In this document: one piece after another, positions 1 to 9,017 of the stretch
How the letters are laid out: the number at the start of each line of letters is the position of its first letter
How positions within the stretch are numbered: position 1 is the first letter of the stretch
DNA from: Taklimakanibacter sp049323275
GTDB lineage: Bacteria > Pseudomonadota > Alphaproteobacteria > Rhizobiales > Aestuariivirgaceae
Reading direction: 5' to 3'
NCBI GenBank assembly: GCA_049323275.1
Contig: JBMOOM010000029.1
Coordinates: forward strand, 62,001-126,000
Length of the DNA: 64,000 nucleotides
The notes under the pieces: model-generated
Told to the model about the DNA's origin: nothing
The model's database searches: none
The model's input: the letters and a program-made list of their open reading frames with translations, nothing else
Program-made: the position numbers and the translations under genes

Positions 1-256
1 GCGCGCGCTCCTCATCGTGGCGCTGATCCGCGCCATCGACAGCGTCAAGGCCTTCGACCTCTTCTACATCATGACGCGCGGCGGACCGGCGCTTTCGACC
101 GAGACGCTCAATCTCTACGGCTATATCGCCGCCTTCACCAATTTCGACGTCTCCTATGCGATGACCATCGCGCTGGTTCTCACCGTCGTCACCAATGTCG
201 CGCTGCTCGCCGTCTATGGCGTAATGTTTCCGGCGCGGAGTGAGGCGCGGGCATGA
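1..256 (+). CDS. ABC sugar-type importer permease (MalF/UgpA-like), 3' fragment
   Basis: This is the last roughly 84 residues of an inner-membrane permease; the gene enters from beyond the left edge. The fragment reads FDLFYIMTRGGP, the stretch that typically follows the EAA coupling loop in CUT1 MalF/UgpA/LacF permeases, and then a final hydrophobic membrane segment. Its stop overlaps the next start (ATGA), the usual arrangement for the two permeases of a CUT1 importer. A second permease and an ATPase follow, so the family is secure. The substrate (sugar, polyol or glycerol phosphate) cannot be told, because the binding-protein gene is not in the window. Confidence 0.85.
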   Translation, partial: RALLIVALIRAIDSVKAFDLFYIMTRGGPALSTETLNLYGYIAAFTNFDVSYAMTIALVLTVVTNVALLAVYGVMFPARSEARA

Positions 257-1065
257 TCAAACGCGCATTGTTCTGGATCGGCCTTCTGGCGCTCCTCGTC
301 CTGGTGCTGTTCCCGATCTATTGGGTGGTCGCCACCTCCCTCAAGACGGTGAAGGACGCCTTCGCGCAGCCACCCGTCTTCCTGTTCGAGCCGACCTTCG
401 CCAATTATGCCAAGGTGCTGCAGAACAGCGTCTTCCTGCGCGGCTTCTTCAACAGCCTTCTCGTATCGATCACCGCCAGCGTGATCGCGGTGGCGATCGG
501 GGCGCTCGCCGCCTACGGGCTCGTCCAGCAGAATGCCGAGAAACGCCGCGCGCATGAGAAATTCATCCTCGGGCTTCGCATCGCGCCGGCACTCATCTTC
601 GTGGTGCCGACCTATTATCTCGCGGTGCGGGTCGGCATGCTCAACGGCCACGCCTTGCTGATCGCCGTCTATGCCTTCGTCAACATTCCCTTCGCCATCT
701 CGATGATGATCACCTTCTTCGAGGATATCCCCCATGAGCTGCGCGATGCGGCGCGCGTCGACGGCGCCCGGGAGTTCCGCATCTTCTGGAGCGTCATCCT
801 GCCGCTCGCCCGCGGCGGGCTCGTCGCCACCCTGATCCTGTGCGTGCTCTTCACGTGGAACGAGTTCTTCATCGCCCTGGTGCTCAGCGGCCGGGATACC
901 CAGACCCTGCCGGTGACGATCACTTCGTTCCTCACCTTCCAGGGCATCGAATGGGGGCCGCTCACCGCGGCGGCGACCCTGATCATGCTGCCCATGGTGG
1001 TGCTGGGCCTCCTGGTGCAGGGCAATGTGGTGCGCGGCATGACCCTCGGCAGCGTCAAAGGATGA
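253..1065 (+). CDS. ABC sugar-type importer permease (MalG/UgpE-like)
   Basis: This 270-residue inner-membrane protein is the second permease of a CUT1-type importer. It opens with a hydrophobic segment containing LFPIYWVVATSLK, typical of MalG-type permeases. Around residues 165-185 it has the EAA loop (DAARVDGAREFRIFWSVILPLARGG) that docks on the ATPase. About six membrane segments are visible. Its start overlaps the upstream permease by 4 bases and the ATPase gene follows after 4 bases, so the three are one operon. Length and topology are normal for the family. The substrate is unknown. Confidence 0.9.
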   Translation: MIKRALFWIGLLALLVLVLFPIYWVVATSLKTVKDAFAQPPVFLFEPTFANYAKVLQNSVFLRGFFNSLLVSITASVIAVAIGALAAYGLVQQNAEKRRAHEKFILGLRIAPALIFVVPTYYLAVRVGMLNGHALLIAVYAFVNIPFAISMMITFFEDIPHELRDAARVDGAREFRIFWSVILPLARGGLVATLILCVLFTWNEFFIALVLSGRDTQTLPVTITSFLTFQGIEWGPLTAAATLIMLPMVVLGLLVQGNVVRGMTLGSVKG

Positions 1066-1069
1066 CAGA

Positions 1070-2128
1070 ATGACAGCAGCTCTGGTGCTCAAGGATATTT
1101 CCAAATCCTATGGCGAGGTCCCCGTCCTCAAAGGCGTGAATGTCGAGGCGGCGCCCGGCGACTTCATCGTGCTGCTCGGCCCCTCGGGCTGCGGGAAGTC
1201 GACGCTGCTGCACGCCATTGCGGGCCTGCACAGCATCAATACGGGCGAGATCGTCATCGACGGGCGCAATGTGAACGACGTGCCGACGCGCGAGCGCGAC
1301 ATCGCCATGGTGTTCCAGTCCTATGCGCTCTATCCGAATATGACGGTCGCCGAGAATATCGGCTTTCCGCTCAAGATGCGCGGCATCGCGCCGGCGGAGC
1401 GGCGCAAGCTCGTCGAGAAGGTCGCGCAAGGTCTGCAGATCGAGGCGCTGCTCGAGCGCACGCCGCGCCAGCTCTCGGGCGGCCAGCGCCAGCGCGTGGC
1501 GATCGGCCGCGCTTTGGTGCGCGAGCCCAAGATCTTCCTGTTCGACGAGCCGCTTTCCAATCTCGACGCCACTTTGAGGGTCGAGATGCGCACCGAGATC
1601 AAGACGCTGCACCGGCGCATCGGCAAGACCATCGTCTATGTGACGCATGACCAGATCGAGGCGATGACGCTCGCCACCAGGATCGTGGTGCTGAACAAGG
1701 GTGTCATCCAGCAGATCGGCGCGCCGGCCGAGGTCTATGGCCGGCCGGCCAACCTCTTCGTCGCCCGCTTCATCGGCACGCCCGCCATCACCCTGATCGA
1801 AGGCCGGATCGGCGGCCAGCAGTTCATCGCCGATGGCGGCGGCCTGACGCTCCCAGTAGCCGATTTGAAGGACGGCCGGCGTGTGACAATGGGCCTGCGC
1901 CCAGAGTTCCTGCATCACAATCCCGAAAGCAAGACCGCCTGCCGCGCTCTGGTCGAGATCGTCGAACCAACCGGCCCGGAAGACATCGTCCTGCTCAAGC
2001 TCTCGGGGCAACGGGCGACGGCGAAATGGCCGACCGGCCTCGCCAAGGCCGGGGAAGAGCGCATGATCGGCGTCGACCCGAACGGTGCCCTCTTCTTCGA
2101 TCCCGAAAGCGGCAAGAGAATCGGCTAG
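1070..2128 (+). CDS. ABC importer ATPase, MalK/UgpC type
   Basis: This 352-residue ATPase should energise the CUT1 importer encoded just upstream. It shows Walker A GPSGCGKST near residue 39, the Q-loop MVFQSYALYP, signature LSGGQRQRVAIGRAL and Walker B IFLFDEPLSNLDA. The H-loop VTHDQIEAMTLA precedes a C-terminal regulatory TOBE/MalK domain of about 115 residues. It lies 4 bases after the second permease. The next gene, a dimethylformamidase-like hydrolase, starts 36 bases later on the same strand and may be cotranscribed, which would link uptake to amide breakdown. That link is inference. Confidence 0.93.
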   Translation: MTAALVLKDISKSYGEVPVLKGVNVEAAPGDFIVLLGPSGCGKSTLLHAIAGLHSINTGEIVIDGRNVNDVPTRERDIAMVFQSYALYPNMTVAENIGFPLKMRGIAPAERRKLVEKVAQGLQIEALLERTPRQLSGGQRQRVAIGRALVREPKIFLFDEPLSNLDATLRVEMRTEIKTLHRRIGKTIVYVTHDQIEAMTLATRIVVLNKGVIQQIGAPAEVYGRPANLFVARFIGTPAITLIEGRIGGQQFIADGGGLTLPVADLKDGRRVTMGLRPEFLHHNPESKTACRALVEIVEPTGPEDIVLLKLSGQRATAKWPTGLAKAGEERMIGVDPNGALFFDPESGKRIG

Positions 2129-2164
2129 CTGGCGCGTTTCAGGCGCAGCGCGTAGCCTGGGCAG

Positions 2165-3778
2165 ATGAAAAATGATTCCGACGAATGGCGCGCGCAGGCC
2201 GTGCTCGGCAATTATGCCGAACGCCCGCAGTCAGGTCCTCTCACCAGCCCACGTGTCTGGTCCTATACGGATGCGCTTTCCTATGCGCCAGGTGAGCGCG
2301 TGCGGCTGCACAGCTGCACCAATGCCCAAACCTATGACCTCACTGTCCTGCGCGACGGGCTCACGCAGGAGGTGGTCTTCGAGCGCCGCGGGCTGCCGGG
2401 CAAGCTATATCCGATACCGGAAGATTGCTCGATCAAGGGCTGCGGCTGGCCTGGCGCGCTCGACTTCGAAATCGGCGGCGATTGGCCCTCAGGCGTCTAT
2501 ATCGTCCGCACCCGGGTCCTGAAGGACGGCGCCGTCGCCGACACGCATGACCATCTCCTCATCGTGCGGCCTCGCCGCGTGGAATCAGCGCCGGGGCGGC
2601 TGCTCCTGATCGCCGCCACCGCGACCTGGACCGCCTATAATGACTGGGGCGGCTCCAACCACTATCAAGGCTTCACCGGCCCGAATGGCGATCTCTTTTC
2701 CGCCGAGCTCAGCATTCACCGGCCGCTCGCCAAGGGCTTCGTCACTCTGCCGCCCGAAGCGCCGCGCCCGGTGCTGACCGAGCCGCCGCCGAGAATGGCC
2801 GAGCCCCGCTATCCGCATATGGAGTGGGCTTATGCGAATGGCTACAGCAAGAAATATGCTTCCGCCGGCTGGGCGAGCTATGAGCGTCATTTCATGCGCT
2901 GGGCGGAGGAAGCCGGCTATCGGGTCGACGTCATCTCGCAGACCGATCTCCATTTCCGGCCTGATATCCTCTCCGCCTATTCCTGCCTGGTGATGGTCGG
3001 CCATGACGAATACTGGTCCTGGCAGATGCGTGACGCGATCGACGCCTATGTCGACCAGGGCGGCCGCATCGCCCGCTTCGCCGGCAATTTCCTCTGGCAG
3101 ATCAGGCTCGAGGACGACGGCCGCAGCCAGATCTGCCACAAATATCTGGCGCGGCGGACCGATCCCTATATGCGCACCGGTCCGCGTCATCTGGTGACGG
3201 AAGCCTGGGAGGCGGCCGAGATCGGGCGGCCCGGCTCCTCGACCTTCGGCCTCAATGCGACGCGCGGCTTCTACACCGGCTGGTCCGGCTGCTCGCCGCG
3301 CGGACCCAAGGGTTTTCCCGTCTACCGGCCGGAGCACTGGGCCTTCGCCGATACCGGCCTCTATTATGGCGATGTGCTGGGCGCCGGCTCCTGCATTTTC
3401 GGATATGAAGTCGACGGGCTCGATTACGAGATTCGCGGCGGCCTGCCCTATGTCGCCCCGGGCGAACGGGCGCCGGAAGGACTCGAGATCCTGGCGCTCG
3501 GCCTCTCCTCGACGATCGAGGAAGGCCCGGCCATCGTGCCGGGCAAGGTGTTTCTCGGCAGCGAAGACGCCGAATATGTCGCCTCCGTGCTGAAAGGCAG
3601 CAGCGATGCGGCGGCGGTCGAGGCGACCAAACGCGGCTCGGGGATGATCGTGAATTTCCGCCGTGGCCGGGGCGAAGTCTTTCATGCCGGCACCTGCGAA
3701 TGGATGGCGGGACTGCTGCGCCGGGACGACATGGTCATCCAGGTGACGCGCAACGTGCTCGACCGCTATCTCGCCTGA
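2165..3778 (+). CDS. N,N-dimethylformamidase large-subunit-like protein
   Basis: This 537-residue protein resembles the C-terminal region of the large subunit (DmfA2) of N,N-dimethylformamidase, an iron enzyme that splits dimethylformamide into dimethylamine and formate. Visible landmarks are an N-terminal beta-rich part (about 40-140), the segment TATWTAYNDWGGSNHY (about 154-169), and MVGHDEYWSWQMRDAID (about 277-293) in a ThuA-like fold rich in Tyr and His. The known large subunit is over 700 residues, so this is a shorter relative, and no small-subunit gene lies beside it. The substrate may be another amide. It follows a sugar-type ABC importer and overlaps aapM tail to tail by 13 bases. 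Confidence 0.7.
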   Translation: MKNDSDEWRAQAVLGNYAERPQSGPLTSPRVWSYTDALSYAPGERVRLHSCTNAQTYDLTVLRDGLTQEVVFERRGLPGKLYPIPEDCSIKGCGWPGALDFEIGGDWPSGVYIVRTRVLKDGAVADTHDHLLIVRPRRVESAPGRLLLIAATATWTAYNDWGGSNHYQGFTGPNGDLFSAELSIHRPLAKGFVTLPPEAPRPVLTEPPPRMAEPRYPHMEWAYANGYSKKYASAGWASYERHFMRWAEEAGYRVDVISQTDLHFRPDILSAYSCLVMVGHDEYWSWQMRDAIDAYVDQGGRIARFAGNFLWQIRLEDDGRSQICHKYLARRTDPYMRTGPRHLVTEAWEAAEIGRPGSSTFGLNATRGFYTGWSGCSPRGPKGFPVYRPEHWAFADTGLYYGDVLGAGSCIFGYEVDGLDYEIRGGLPYVAPGERAPEGLEILALGLSSTIEEGPAIVPGKVFLGSEDAEYVASVLKGSSDAAAVEATKRGSGMIVNFRRGRGEVFHAGTCEWMAGLLRRDDMVIQVTRNVLDRYLA

Positions 3779-4863
3779 AGATCATTGGCGTGGCCGCGAT
3801 GGAGTCGCTGCTCGAGCCCCTGGCTGTATTTTGACATGCCGCAGCAGATCACCCAATAAACGAGTGCGGTGAAGACATAGGCCTCATATTCGAAGCCGCG
3901 CCATTCGGGACTCCTCAGCACCACCTGCGCCATGCGCAGGAAATCGAACAGGCCGATGATCGCCACCAGCGACGTGTCCTTGAACAGCTCGATGAAGGAA
4001 TTGACGATACCGGGGATGGAGATCTTCAGCGCCTGCGGCAGGATGACGAGACGATAGGCCGTGAAGGTCGACACGCCCAGCGCATGCGCCGCCTCGAACT
4101 GGCCCTTGGGGATGGCGGCTAGCCCGGCGCGCACCGCTTCCGCTGTGTAGGCCGACTGGAACAAAGTGATCGCCACCAGCGCGCGCCCGACCTTGTCGAG
4201 ATCGACATCGGAGGGGAAGAACAGCGGCAGCAGATTGGCCACCATGAACAGCACCGTGATCAGCGGATTGGCGCGCCAGGCCTCGATGAAGGTGACGCAG
4301 ATGATGCGGATCGCCGGCAGCCGCGAGCGCCGGCCGATGGCGAGGAGAATACCGAGCGGCAGCGACGCGACGATGCCGACGCTCGCCAGCACGAAGGTCA
4401 GCATGAAGCCGCCCCATTGCGAGGTCGGCGCCTCGATGAGGCCGAACAGGCGGCCATTGATGAGGCCATAGGCCAGGAGCGGATACAGGACAGCGAGCGC
4501 CAGAAGATGCCAGCCCTTGTGACGATAGCCGCTCAGGAACAAGGGGCCGGCGATCGGCACCAGTAGCCCGAAGGCGAGGAGCGGACGCCAGATCTGGTCG
4601 GGATGGCCGCCGTAAAAGAGCCCGAACATGATCTGGGTGAAACGCATGCGGATCACCGTCCAGCAGGCGCCCTGCGGATTGGCGTCGCACAAAGCCCGAT
4701 CGCCGCCGCTCCAGGTGGCCTTGATGAGCGCCCAGTCGATGAGACCGGGCAGCGTCCAGGCGAGGACCGCCAGGGCCGCCAGCGTGAAGACGGTACTTCC
4801 CGGCGTGGCGAAGAAATTGCGCCTGAGCCACGTCAAAGGACCGGTATCGCGAGAGGGCGGCAC
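3766..4863 (-). CDS. aapM: General L-amino acid ABC permease AapM
   Basis: This roughly 365-residue inner-membrane permease belongs to the Aap/Bzt general amino acid importers of alphaproteobacteria. The long N-terminal part (NWxRRN-like WLRRNFFATPG, periplasmic WTVIRMRFTQIMFGLFY) and the HisM-type EAA loop (AIPKGQFEAAHALGVSTFTAYRLVILPQAL) are characteristic. I chose a GTG start at 4863 because AAGGA lies 8 bases before it and it falls one base after the aapQ stop; an ATG at 4902 would overlap aapQ without a ribosome site. Oddly, neither the ATPase aapP nor the binding protein aapJ follows: the next gene is convergent. Confidence 0.88.
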   Translation of the reverse strand: MPPSRDTGPLTWLRRNFFATPGSTVFTLAALAVLAWTLPGLIDWALIKATWSGGDRALCDANPQGACWTVIRMRFTQIMFGLFYGGHPDQIWRPLLAFGLLVPIAGPLFLSGYRHKGWHLLALAVLYPLLAYGLINGRLFGLIEAPTSQWGGFMLTFVLASVGIVASLPLGILLAIGRRSRLPAIRIICVTFIEAWRANPLITVLFMVANLLPLFFPSDVDLDKVGRALVAITLFQSAYTAEAVRAGLAAIPKGQFEAAHALGVSTFTAYRLVILPQALKISIPGIVNSFIELFKDTSLVAIIGLFDFLRMAQVVLRSPEWRGFEYEAYVFTALVYWVICCGMSKYSQGLEQRLHRGHANDLQAR

Positions 4864-4864
4864 T

Positions 4865-6022
4865 CTAGCGTTCCTTGATCGCGACGCGGCCGTTATAGAC
4901 ATTCATCACCCAGGAAGTCAGCAGGCTGAAGCTGGTGAAGAACGCCATGGTGACGGCGATGATGATGATCGCCTGGCCGGTCTGGTTGAGGGTCGCCCCC
5001 ATCCAGATATTGACGATGTCGTCATAGCCGACCGCCACCGCCAGCGACGAGTTCTTGAACAGATTGAGATACTGGCTGATGGTCGGCGGGATGATGATGC
5101 GCAGGGCCTGCGGCAGCTCGACGAGGCGCAAAGACTTGAACCGTGACAGGCCGAGCGCTTTCGATGCCTCGCGCTGGCCCTTGGGCACGGCGATGACGCC
5201 GGCGCGCACGGCTTCCGCGATGAAGGCCGCGGTCGACACGGTCAGGGCCCACCAGAGCGACAGAAGCGAGATCGGGATCCAGAAACCGCCGGCTACCCCC
5301 ATCCGTTCGAGACGCGGCGGATCGAAGGCCGGCCCCGCGAACCAGACGAGCCCGACCACGGTAAGAAAGCTGACGGTGGCGAGCATCGTGATCTCGCGAC
5401 CGGTTCGTTCGAGAGCCCTGCCCCACCGCAGCAACACGGCAATGGCCGCTATCGCCACGATGCCCGCGAGCCAGGCGAGGCCCGGAAGAGCAAAACCGAC
5501 CCGGCTCAGAAACATGCCTTCGCGGTTGACCAGACCGGCCGAACCGAGGATCCAGCTCTCCTTGCGGGCCGGCAGCAGCGGCAGGATGGCGATGAAGTGC
5601 CAGAAGAAGACCTGCAGCAATAGCGGCAGGTTGCGGAAGGTTTCAATATAGGCGGAGGCCAGACGCCGCGCGAGCAGATTTCCCGAGAGCCGCATCACGC
5701 CCATGATCGTGCCGAGCACGGTCGCCGAGACGATGCCGGCGGCCGCGACCAGCAGCGTATTGCCGGCGCCGATGACGAAGACCTGCCAATAGACCCCATC
5801 GCCGCGAACGAAATCGATGAAAGGCGAGAAGCCGACATTGAAGGGCGCCGTCGTCCACAGGAAGCCGGGATCGATCACGAGGCCCCGGCCGCCCATATTC
5901 ACCGCGGCGTTGCGCAGCAGGAGCACCAGCACGAGCAGGACGAAGCCCACCGCGAGCCCCTGCGCCAGCCGGCCCAGCATAGCGGGATTGCGATACCATG
6001 CGGGTGAAGGCGAGCGTGGCAA
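4865..6022 (-). CDS. aapQ: General L-amino acid ABC permease AapQ
   Basis: This roughly 385-residue permease pairs with AapM. After a first membrane segment it carries the Aap signature around NMGGRGLVIDPGFLWTTAPFNVGFSPFI, a central hydrophobic region, and an EAA loop (AVPKGQREASKALGLSRFKSLRLVELPQALRI). A longer open frame reaches 6121, but its first 33 residues do not look like a permease. I place the start at a TTG at 6022, which has CGGAG seven bases upstream and gives the normal family length. The gene is divergent from an aminotransferase. No aapJ or aapP accompanies it, so the pair must borrow these subunits or find them elsewhere. Confidence 0.88.
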   Translation of the reverse strand: MPRSPSPAWYRNPAMLGRLAQGLAVGFVLLVLVLLLRNAAVNMGGRGLVIDPGFLWTTAPFNVGFSPFIDFVRGDGVYWQVFVIGAGNTLLVAAAGIVSATVLGTIMGVMRLSGNLLARRLASAYIETFRNLPLLLQVFFWHFIAILPLLPARKESWILGSAGLVNREGMFLSRVGFALPGLAWLAGIVAIAAIAVLLRWGRALERTGREITMLATVSFLTVVGLVWFAGPAFDPPRLERMGVAGGFWIPISLLSLWWALTVSTAAFIAEAVRAGVIAVPKGQREASKALGLSRFKSLRLVELPQALRIIIPPTISQYLNLFKNSSLAVAVGYDDIVNIWMGATLNQTGQAIIIIAVTMAFFTSFSLLTSWVMNVYNGRVAIKER

Positions 6023-6156
6023 ACGAAAGCTCCGAAGGTGCTGGAAGGGTCGCGGACAACCTATTGGAATGTCTCGGCAAGACCATTGCAGAAGGGCGAA
6101 GCTCCGGTGCCGAAAGGTCAATCGACTTTGGCCGGCGGCTTGCCTCTAGTCCGCCC

Positions 6157-7482
6157 ATGACCATTCTCGACGACTATCTCGCGAAAACCACCCGATCCGC
6201 CGCCTTGGCCCGGCGGGCCGCCAAGGTCTTCGTGGACGGCATCACCACCGACACGCGGTCCTTCGATCCCTATGGCATTGCCATCGCACGAGGCGCCGGC
6301 ACGCGGAAATGGGATGTCGACGGCAATGAATATCGCGACTTCTTCGGCGGACATGGCTCACTGATGCTCGGCCACTGCCATCCGACGGTCACGGACGCCA
6401 TCCAGCAGGCGGCGGCGCGGGGCGTGCAGTTCGCCGCCAATACGGCCGAGGAAGTCGCATGGGGCGAAGCGATCAGGATGCACGTCCCTTCCGCCGAACG
6501 GGTGCGCTTCACCGGCAGCGGCACCGAGGCGACGCTCCTTGCCATCCGGATCGCGCGGGCCCGCACCGGCCGGGCCAAGATCCTCCGGGTGCGCAGCCAC
6601 TATCATGGCTGGCACGATTTCGCCGTGTCGGGCTATGCGAGCCACCATGACGGCTCGCCTGCCCCCGGCATCCTGGCCGAGATCGCGCGCCACACCATTC
6701 TCGTCTCCTCCAATGACGAAAGCGAAGTCAAAGCGGCGATCCAGGCCCATGCAACCGAGCTGGCGGCCGTGATCCTCGAGCCCCTTGGCTCGCATTTCGG
6801 CATGGTCCCGACGCGCAACGACTTCGTGATCGCCGCCATTCGGGCCGCGCAGGCGAATAATGTGCCGGTGATCCTCGATGAAATCATCACCGGCTTCCGT
6901 CTCGGACTGTCCGGCTTCCAGGGCCTATTCGATCTCAAACCCGATCTCACCTGCCTGGCCAAGGTCGCGGCCGGCGGCCTGCCCGGCGGGGTCGTCTGCG
7001 GATCGGAGGACATGATGTCGGTGCTGTCGCGCGCCCAGACGCAGAACAAGGTGCTGCATCAGGGCACGTTCACTGGAAACCCGGTGACGGCCTCGGCGGC
7101 CATCGCGACAATCGGCGAAATCGCGACGACCGACGCCTGTGCGACCGCGACGGCCAATGGCGCCAAGACCCGCGCCCGCCTGGATGAAGCCTTCAGACGG
7201 GTGAATGTGGCCTGGCGCGCCTATGGGCAATATTCCTCATTCCATATCCTGCCCAATGCGCCCCACGACCCTGATCTTTCCACCCTTCCCGTCAGTGCCT
7301 ATGCCGGCCGCCCAGTGAGGCTCCTTCAATCGCTCCGCATGGCGATGATCCTGGAAGGCGTCGACATCGCCTCGCGCGGCAGCGGATTCCTCTCGGCAGT
7401 CCATGACGAGGCGGATATCGAGACCTTGGGTCAGGCCATCGAGCGCGCGTTGCTCAGGATGAAGGCGGAAGACCTCATCTGA
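6157..7482 (+). CDS. Class III aminotransferase, glutamate-1-semialdehyde aminomutase-like
   Basis: This 441-residue PLP enzyme looks like the HemL branch of class III aminotransferases. It shows GGHGSLMLGHCHP near the N-terminus, FTGSGTEATLLAIRIARA, HYHGWHD, the aspartate motif LDEIITGFRLG, and the PLP-lysine segment LAKVAAGGLPGGVVCG. The frame stays open upstream to 5998, but the family N-terminus and the overlap with aapQ favour ATG 6157. It is unlikely to be the haem-pathway enzyme: HemL lysine surroundings read GKVIGGG, and this gene sits among amino acid transport and catabolic genes. A catabolic amino acid or amine mutase/transaminase role is inferred. Confidence 0.8.
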   Translation: MTILDDYLAKTTRSAALARRAAKVFVDGITTDTRSFDPYGIAIARGAGTRKWDVDGNEYRDFFGGHGSLMLGHCHPTVTDAIQQAAARGVQFAANTAEEVAWGEAIRMHVPSAERVRFTGSGTEATLLAIRIARARTGRAKILRVRSHYHGWHDFAVSGYASHHDGSPAPGILAEIARHTILVSSNDESEVKAAIQAHATELAAVILEPLGSHFGMVPTRNDFVIAAIRAAQANNVPVILDEIITGFRLGLSGFQGLFDLKPDLTCLAKVAAGGLPGGVVCGSEDMMSVLSRAQTQNKVLHQGTFTGNPVTASAAIATIGEIATTDACATATANGAKTRARLDEAFRRVNVAWRAYGQYSSFHILPNAPHDPDLSTLPVSAYAGRPVRLLQSLRMAMILEGVDIASRGSGFLSAVHDEADIETLGQAIERALLRMKAEDLI

Positions 7483-7566
7483 CCTGTCTGTCCGATACAA
7501 GGTAGATATAGGGAAGATACCAAAAAAGACTGCCTTCGGATCCTTCTCACATGCGACGGCGCTGCG

Positions 7567-8970
7567 CTAGCGGCGGACACCGATGAGAGCCCCTGCCCCT
7601 GCCGTCACCACGACCAGCAACGGCAAGGCGATCGCCAGCGGTCCACCGGAACCGACCAGGATGTCGAAACGCAGCGCCGCAAGGCCGCCGATTACCGCGA
7701 GGATGAGGCCGGCGATCACCGGCAAGATCACCGTTGTCAGCCGATTGCCGCTTTGCCGCCGCGAGAAAAAGAGCGCGATGGCGAAGGAGGTGACAGTCAT
7801 GGCGGCAACGATCGCCAGCGTGCCGGTATTGATCAGCCAGGAGAACAGAGCCAGGATCGGATGCGCGCCGGCGAGAATGAAGGCCAGCAGCACCACCGCC
7901 CCGATGGCGCTCTGAAGCAACGATCCGAGATGCGGGCTCTGATGGGCCGCATGCGTGCGGTAAAGTGTCTCCGGCAGCAGGCGATGGCGCGCCAGCACGA
8001 AAACATAGCGGGCGACATTGTTGTGGAAGGCGAGCAAGGACGCGAAGACGCTGGTGACGAACAGAATGCGCATCAGCCGTGTGAAACCCGGCCCCAGATA
8101 GTCGTTGCCCAGCACGAAGAGGAAATCGGTCGGATCGCTCATGCCGCCCAGCACATTGCCGATATTGCCGAGCCCGCCGCCATTGATCATGCAGAGCGCG
8201 GTGAAGGCATAGAATGCGCCGATCAGCAGCACCGAAAGATAGGTGGCGCGCGGGATCGTGGTCTCGGGATTCCTCGCCTCCTCGCTATAAATCGTCGTCG
8301 CCTCGAAACCGACGAAGGTGCTGAAAGCGAACAGCAAGGCGATCGCCAGCGAGCCGTCCATCAGATGGTCCGGGGCGAGCGGCGCCAGGGTGAAGGCGCC
8401 GGCCGGGCCGCCTTTGCCGACGATCACCAGGTCGAGGAAACCGACGACGATGAATTCGAGCAGAACCAGCACGCCCAGCACCTTGGCCGACACATCGATC
8501 TGGCGATAGCCCAAGGCGCCTACGACCGGCAGGGCGATCACCGAATAGATCCACCAGGGCACAGCGAGGCCGGTCTCCGCCGTCACCAGCATCTCGCAGG
8601 CGGCGCCGAACAGGCCGTAGATGCCGATCTGCAGCGCATTGTAGCCGACAAAAGCGAGATAGGCGGTGGCGCCCGCCGGCACCCGGCCGGCCGCCCGCAA
8701 GGTGAAGCTGAAGAAGCCGCCGGCCTCCGGCACATGGCGCGCCATGGCGGTATAACCGACCGAGAAAATGATCAGGCAGAGCGCCGCCAGCACATAGGCG
8801 CCCGCCGCGCCGGCGCCATTGCCGAGCAGCATGGCGAGCGATCCGCTGCCGGCGATCGCGGCCATGGGCGCGGCGGCCGATGTCACGAGAAAGACGATCG
8901 CCGGCGTGCCGAGCGCGCCGGCCCGCAGGGATTGTCCGGAAGATGCCGGGATGGCTGTCGGATGTGTCAT
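7567..8970 (-). CDS. Amino acid/polyamine permease, APC superfamily
   Basis: This roughly 467-residue integral membrane transporter has about 12 hydrophobic segments. The N-terminal GALGTPAIVFLVTSAAAPMAAIAG and FAFSTFVGFEATTIYSEEARNPETTIPRATY around the middle are typical of APC-family amino acid or amine permeases. The frame extends to 9021, but ATG 8970 is preceded by a GGGGGAGAG site and gives a natural N-terminus. It lies 47 bases downstream of a class III aminotransferase on the same strand, which suggests uptake of the amine or amino acid that the enzyme transaminates. The substrate is not identifiable from sequence. Confidence 0.88.
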   Translation of the reverse strand: MTHPTAIPASSGQSLRAGALGTPAIVFLVTSAAAPMAAIAGSGSLAMLLGNGAGAAGAYVLAALCLIIFSVGYTAMARHVPEAGGFFSFTLRAAGRVPAGATAYLAFVGYNALQIGIYGLFGAACEMLVTAETGLAVPWWIYSVIALPVVGALGYRQIDVSAKVLGVLVLLEFIVVGFLDLVIVGKGGPAGAFTLAPLAPDHLMDGSLAIALLFAFSTFVGFEATTIYSEEARNPETTIPRATYLSVLLIGAFYAFTALCMINGGGLGNIGNVLGGMSDPTDFLFVLGNDYLGPGFTRLMRILFVTSVFASLLAFHNNVARYVFVLARHRLLPETLYRTHAAHQSPHLGSLLQSAIGAVVLLAFILAGAHPILALFSWLINTGTLAIVAAMTVTSFAIALFFSRRQSGNRLTTVILPVIAGLILAVIGGLAALRFDILVGSGGPLAIALPLLVVVTAGAGALIGVRR

Positions 8971-9017
8971 GTTTCTCTCCCCCTTCCTTGAGCGGGTTTG
9001 CCCCGCCTTTCGCTTGC

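Noticed and set aside
6157..7482. Naming the aminotransferase hemL
   Set aside because: The PLP-lysine context differs from true HemL, and the neighbours are amino acid transport and catabolic genes; alphaproteobacteria also usually make 5-aminolevulinate by HemA synthase.
7753..8991. Long open frame (over 400 codons) on the plus strand, antisense to the APC permease
   Set aside because: Its translation is low-complexity, rich in Arg, Gly, Asp and His, with no ribosome site; it is a high-GC reverse-frame shadow of a convincing permease.
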